Below, in pieces: positions 59,336 through 64,000 of a DNA stretch of 64,000 bases (its first letter is position 1; each line of letters begins with the position of its first letter). Below the pieces are notes generated by a model. That model was given only the letters and a program-made list of their open reading frames with translations. It made no database searches and was not told the origin of the DNA. The stretch comes from Chlorops oryzae (lineage: Eukaryota; Arthropoda; Insecta; Diptera; Chloropidae), in assembly GCA_020466095.1 (NCBI GenBank), contig CM035806.1, positions 35,686,060 through 35,750,059 on the forward strand. The letters are read 5' to 3'. Both the position numbers and the translations under genes were made by a program.

Positions 59336-60336
59336 CAGGGATCGGCAGTAATAATATTTTCAGCAATATTATCGGTACTAATTGCGGATTGACCAAAAAT
59401 TTTTATTCTTTTATTCTTGATTATTGAATAAAAAGAAATCAAAAATTGCAAAAATAAAATTTCTGAATAATGAAAAATTGATATTTCAAAGTGAAAAAAT
59501 TCGGTTGAAAGTATGAAAATACTTATAAAAAGAAAAATTGCGATTGCTTGAAAAATCGAAATTTTAGATAAAAGGATTATGAATTGATTGAGAAATGAAT
59601 AATCAGTCTTTTTTTATTACGGATTATTCAGGAAATCAATATTCATACTCCCAAGATTATGGATTATTTCAATAATCAATATTCATATTCCCAAGATTAT
59701 GGATTATTTGAATAAAAGTCGAGATATCCCATTGGAAATTGGTACGGAAATAATCAGCGGCTCCAGTAGATCCGATTGACACGTTTCTTATACCCGACAT
59801 AGTTTGTGTCGAGGGTATATTGCGACTGGTGCTGCCTGTAATACACAACCACACGCAACGAAATATACCCTCGACACAAACTATGTCGGGTATAAAAAAC
59901 GTGTCAATCGGATCTACTGGAGCCGCTGATTATTTCCGTACCAATTTCCAATGGGATATCTCGACTTTTATTCAAATAATCCATAATCTTGGGAATATGA
60001 ATATTGATTATTGAAATAATCCATAATCTTGGGAGTATGAATATTGATTTCCTGAATAATCCGTAATAAAAAAAGACTGATTATTCATTTCTCAATCAAT
60101 TCATAATCCTTTTATCTAAAATTTCGATTTTTCAAGCAATCGCAATTTTTCTTTTTATAAGTATTTTCATACTTTCAACCGAATTTTTTCACTTTGAAAT
60201 ATCAATTTTTCATTATTCAGAAATTTTATTTTTACAATTTGTGATTTCTTTTAATTCAATATTCAAGAATAATGAAGTATGGAAAAATTTATAATCAAAA
60301 AATCAAAATTCAAAAATTTTTTTTTGCCGATCCCTG
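59336..60336. mobile_element. 1001-bp fold-back hAT element with a HINE tail at its centre
   Basis: The ends are CAGGGATCGGCA and TGCCGATCCCTG, and the element is flanked by the exact 8-bp duplication ACCAGAAC (59328-59335 and 60337-60344). About 59440-59821 and 59862-60245 are near-perfect reverse complements around a 40-bp loop (59822-59861); outside that the arms match only in patches. Each arm carries a direct repeat of CCCAAGATTATGGATTATTT (two units). The centre reads CGACTGGTGCTGCCTGTAAT...ACACAACCACACGCAACG...ATATACCCTCGACAC, which is the 3' terminus of the HINE family at 35728-36582, with its hairpin present in both arms. Two identical short frames on opposite strands simply mirror the palindrome. 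Confidence 0.85.
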
Positions 60337-60344
60337 ACCAGAAC

Positions 60345-61195
60345 ACCCGGCTGGGAATCGTCATTATTCTGTCATAAAAATATATAGCAACATGAACTAA
60401 ATATATATATATAAGTCATAGTTTTTAAACCGCGATATCTCAAAAACTAAGGCCAATCCCAAAAAAAAAAAAAAACGGTTGATGGAACTGAATTAAGCGC
60501 CCTCCAATTATGTTTACCAGCTTTGTCTCCAATTTCTCAGGTAAACAAAAAATAAAAATCAAATAATTGAAGAAATGATAGGGAAATTTTAATTTTCATA
60601 AGACTTAATTTTTCAATATACGATGCGTTTAAAAAAATCATATCTCTGTAAGTATTGCGTATCCCATTCTGAAATTTTGCTATTATTAAGAGAAAAGCTT
60701 AGGCTACCATTAAAAAATAAAATAAAAAATATTAAAATGGTCCAAACTTAAAAAAAAAATAATTTTTTGCAAAATTCAAGTATTTCCCTTTGAAATAATA
60801 GTTATAGCGGTATTTATTATAATTCAGTCGAAAGCTAAATAAAAGACAAACATTTCACTCCTTCAAAAAATTTTTCTAGCGTCCTTAGTTTTTGCAGTAT
60901 CATCGATTGAAAAAAGGTCTTTGTTGAAAAACGTAAGATTTCAAAAAAAAAAAAATTTCCGGGAAAAGTATGGTAAATTTATTAAAAAAAAAAATAAGGT
61001 ATCTAATGTTTTTGGCTATTTTATCGAAAAAAAAATATTTTTTCCAAAACAAAATTTTAGTGGCAAATTTTGTGTGGAATCACCCAAATGTTAAAAAGAA
61101 AATTCAAAAGAAAAAAACTTTTGTTCAAATATTAACGTTTTTCCATCGGTCTGCTAGTTTGAAGGAGTTTTCGAAAAAAGCAAAAACCATCACCC
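60345..61195. other. Gene-free sequence
   Basis: AT-rich text with phrases such as CGATATCTCAAAAACTAAGG, typical of decayed transposons, but no identifiable element or gene. Confidence 0.3.
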
Positions 61196-61343
61196 CTATT
61201 ATGATTGTCGACTACTGATAGAGAATCGAAAAAAATCTATCGTCGACTAAAATTTTTCATTTTCTAGTATGTGGAAAATTAAAAATTTTTTGTCGAAGAT
61301 AGAACTTTTTCGATTCTCTATCAGTAGTCGACAATCATAATAG
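61196..61343. mobile_element. Palindromic 148-bp MITE
   Basis: Arms 61196-61256 and 61283-61343 are near-perfect reverse complements starting CTATTATGATTGTCGACTAC, with a 26-bp loop. The outer CTATT start recalls the 27427-27536 palindrome. No clear target duplication. Confidence 0.65.
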
Positions 61344-61715
61344 AGCTGCATATGTTTTTGTACTTAATTTTAAAAATGTGGCAGCACATTTTCGAATATC
61401 GAATTCTCTAAGACCTGTTTAATTTGACTTGGTAACTACCACTTTTACTTCGAAAGATTAGGATTTAGCCTTAGCTTAAACTTTTTTGTAACTACCCTGC
61501 AAACACACTATTTGTTAATTACCAGGAGATTTCACTAATAGCGCTAACTATACTTTTTGGTAGTCAATATGAAAAAATTCTATTAGCTCCTTAAGGGCAG
61601 TGTGAAAAAACTACCTGAAACAAATGTACGTGTAAGAATTTATCCTTTTCTTTCATATGAACACTCGTATATGTTTTGGCATACAGTGGTCTTGCTTTTT
61701 CATGGTAGGCATACT

Positions 61716-62360
61716 TAATGTGACCAACCGTACTGTTTTTGGGAGTACAGTACTGTTTTCTCAATCCGTGTACTACGTACTTCGCAGTACAGCTGAATGT
61801 ACTTCTTTTTACTGTTTGTACTGTTTTTCACTGTTAAAGTAAATACATCCAATTAGTCCAATAGTTTACAACACTTCCATTCTCAAAAGTCCAGGTTTAT
61901 ACGAGGCAACATTTGACGCAACATTTTCGGCGTCATTTGTAACGAAAACAAAACACAATGCTGCGGTGACAAATATTGCCTCGTCTAAACCGGGACAAAT
62001 ACCTCTGAACGGCAACAATCGATTAATGGAAGTGAAAACAACGATATCTGCCACATAACAACACCGATATAAGATCCCTAATTTGAAGTCAAGAGTTGAA
62101 AGTGTCTTTAGACTTTTCTACTAGACTAGACGCTTCAGTTCCAGCACGACAATAACTATTGTTAATTGAAGCCTATTTTCTTAGCAAGTTTTCTGTTTGT
62201 ATAACTTTTAAAAATACGCACTCAAACGTATAAATGCAATAATATTGTATACTAAAGCTTTTATTAATGAATAATAACCTGTGTACTGCATTGTACTGCT
62301 TTTTAGTCTTAATTTTTCGCAAATGTACTGCTTCGTTCTTAGAAAATGTTGGTCACATTA
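61716..62360. mobile_element. hAT-type non-autonomous element with exact 8-bp duplication
   Basis: 645 bp. Inverted ends TAATGTGACCAAC on both sides fit the hAT YARNG start. The flanks are identical: GGCATACT at 61708-61715 and 62361-62368. Subterminal GTACTG words are frequent. It contains a smaller nested MITE and no transposase. Confidence 0.8.
61889..61995. mobile_element. 107-bp MITE nested in the hAT element
   Basis: The ends read GTCCAGGTTTATACGAGGCA and, inward from the right, GTCCCGGTTTAGACGAGGCA, each followed by A(C/T)ATTTG. The flanks are AAA on both sides, a possible 3-bp duplication. Confidence 0.6.
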
Positions 62361-62368
62361 GGCATACT

Positions 62369-63839
62369 GCCTTTTTCACGAGTGAAATACCCAATACTAT
62401 TAATAACGAAATTCGTTAGACATCACGTATATATCAGTAGTATTATCAGGCAGCCTTTTAGATAGGTGTATGGAAAGCCTCACGGAAATGCCTTAGGCAT
62501 TCCTTTGAAAAGAGGTATCACTTTTTGGCAAGCCTACCTAACGGTAGAATATTTTAGGGCTAGCGAAAAATTTAAGTAATGCTGTGAAAAAAGATAAAAT
62601 TCTGTAAAGAGCTGCAAGTCCAAAAACATTCTTTCGATTTAACAACTTTTATTCCATAGCTTCATCTAGTCCAAAAAAAATGTTTAACAAGTAGTTGGTA
62701 TTATAGCATGAAAAATTTTACTTTCGCATAGCACAAAGCCGCTTACATCAGCCGTCTCTTTTACGCATACGTAATTTAACAAAGGCTTTTATCCTACTCG
62801 CGCTCACTCATATCATACCCTAAACTTTTTATTTTATTTGTATTAGTGTTTATAAAATTTTTTTCAACTGTATTAGTGTTTCGGGTAGGCATGTCTTGCA
62901 GGGTACCACCCTAACAGAAAACCATAGATAACGAACAATATGATGTAGGTTTTGCACAAAATTTAAAAGTACTTAAAAGGATGCGTAAAGGATCCTATTA
63001 ACCAGAAAAATGCTTCACCTAAACATTTAACGGTATCAAGCAAAACAAAGAATCCATATCGTTTATTTCAGGTACCTATTTCTTAAAAAAGGTTTTTTCT
63101 TTTTCTCTAATTAAATTATTACAACGCACGTGCTAGAGCTTAAGCTTCAAAATTCTCTAGAGCACATGAGGAAATTCGGCAGGCGTCCTTCGCCAAAAGC
63201 CACTCAAATCAGTTATAAGTAGACTTTATCCAGCTCATGCAAGTAAACATTCTACAGCACGCATGTAAGCATACACATGCCACGCGCACGCACACGCACA
63301 CACACATGAACACGCACACAATACGCAGGCACTTACGAACGCGGAAACATACAATTTGTTTCATCTTAAAATTTTTGACTTTATATTCAAGGATACGGAT
63401 TCGGAACGCTCCTCTTGTGCCTCCCTGAGAGTCTCCGGCACGGTGCGGTTAACATTCGTTTGTTTATTCAATTCCATTCACTTCGGTATCGGTTGAACAA
63501 TTGTGTTGATACTGTTTCTGTTGCTTTGGCTTATTTCTCAGGTGTGCGGTTAGACTAATTGCCTCAAAGAAATTCAGAACCTGCTGCGGGAATTGATTCT
63601 GCTCATTATTTAACAAAAGCCCGACGGTGTTTTGATATTTTCCAATGGCATTTTAAATTTCGATTTTAATTGGGTTTTTCCGAGAATAAAGGCTTATGCG
63701 ATTGAAATTGCGTTCTGTTGGTTTTTCAAAGGTTTTTCAATATTGAAAATTTTCTTGGAGTTGAATTTTTTTTTCGTTCAATTTAAGGGTCATAGCCCAC
63801 CCAACATTTGGAAACTGTTTTATGAGAAAATTAATTTAC
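62369..63839. other. Gene-free sequence with a CA-rich tract
   Basis: An imperfect CA/CACACG tract lies at about 63275-63325. TTGCAGGG at about 62896-62903 and CCCTGCAA at 61495-61502 might be ends of an outer element enclosing the hAT element, but the match is short. No gene. Confidence 0.35.
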
Positions 63840-64000
63840 GAGTCTTTTTCGAGCCCCCTTCATGATTAGAAAATGATTGACCACATGCATGATTAAAAGA
63901 AGACTCGAAAACGACTCTCCAATATGTTTCAAAAGCGAGTCGTATTTCAATAACACAGATGAGTCATTTTCGAGCCCTCTTGATGATTGAAAAGTGATCG
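63840..64000. repeat. Start of a roughly 121-bp tandem repeat running off the window
   Basis: GAGTCTTTTTCGAGCCCCCT near 63840 recurs as GAGTCATTTTCGAGCCCTCT at 63961, each followed by TGATGATT or CATGATT and AAAA(A/G)TGAT. Between them are GAAGACTCGAAAACGACTC and AGCGAGTCG. The second unit is cut by the window end. Confidence 0.55.

Noticed and set aside
59669..60014. Two frames on opposite strands encoding the same peptide
   Set aside because: They mirror each other because of the palindromic fold-back element; not a duplicated gene.

Overview
This is a non-coding, transposon-rich stretch of an insect nuclear genome, most likely a higher (brachyceran) fly. The evidence is AT-rich DNA with many homopolymer and microsatellite tracts, introns with GTAAGT donors, an insect-type TATA plus initiator promoter, and many elements built like the DINE-1/INE-1 (Helentron-associated, HINE) repeats of flies. 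A tephritid-like fly would fit, but the sequence alone does not prove it. A run of 100 N at 32443-32542 is an assembly gap.

Only two convincing protein genes are visible. The first (21786-22619, minus strand) is a two-exon gene for a small secreted protein of unknown family, with signal peptide, 129-bp intron and a TATA/initiator promoter. The second (41604-42593, plus strand) is an intact 329-residue transposase of the DD37E branch of Tc1/mariner. It lies inside a complete 1287-bp element with matching terminal inverted repeats and a TA target duplication. Everything else that looks coding is fossil transposon sequence (a pogo-like piece at 26640-27024, possible LINE and helix-turn-helix scraps at 21305 and 51664) or open frames created by simple repeats.

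Layout: 1-11.6 kb holds a HINE copy carrying a nested hAT MITE, three further TIR elements, an ATC-repeat tract, and a TIR element interrupted by an insertion full of tRNA-like modules. 11.6-21 kb is mostly unassignable, with small MITEs and one HINE. 21-24.9 kb holds the secreted-protein gene, a roughly 740-bp CT tract and a cluster of tRNA-like modules. 25.2-27.6 kb is one HINE broken up by a stack of nested elements. 30-31.1 kb is a HINE with 101-bp internal tandem repeats. 35.7-40.8 kb holds another HINE and three inverted-repeat elements. 41.4-45 kb has the DD37E transposon and a full-length tRNA-derived SINE with a 12-bp target duplication, both nested in a larger TIR element, then more tRNA-like modules. 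45.5-52.2 kb has further TIR elements, SINEs and a HINE. 54.3-62.4 kb has a GATA/GACA tract, four hAT-type elements with 8-bp target duplications (two exact, two slightly mutated), and among them a 1001-bp fold-back (near-perfect palindrome) whose centre is a HINE tail.

The genes do not form a pathway. The biology here is transposon dynamics: repeated nesting, non-autonomous TIR families, palindromic elements able to form long hairpin RNA, and tRNA-derived retroposons. All calls were made by eye, without alignment or database searches, so element boundaries are best where target-site duplications are stated.
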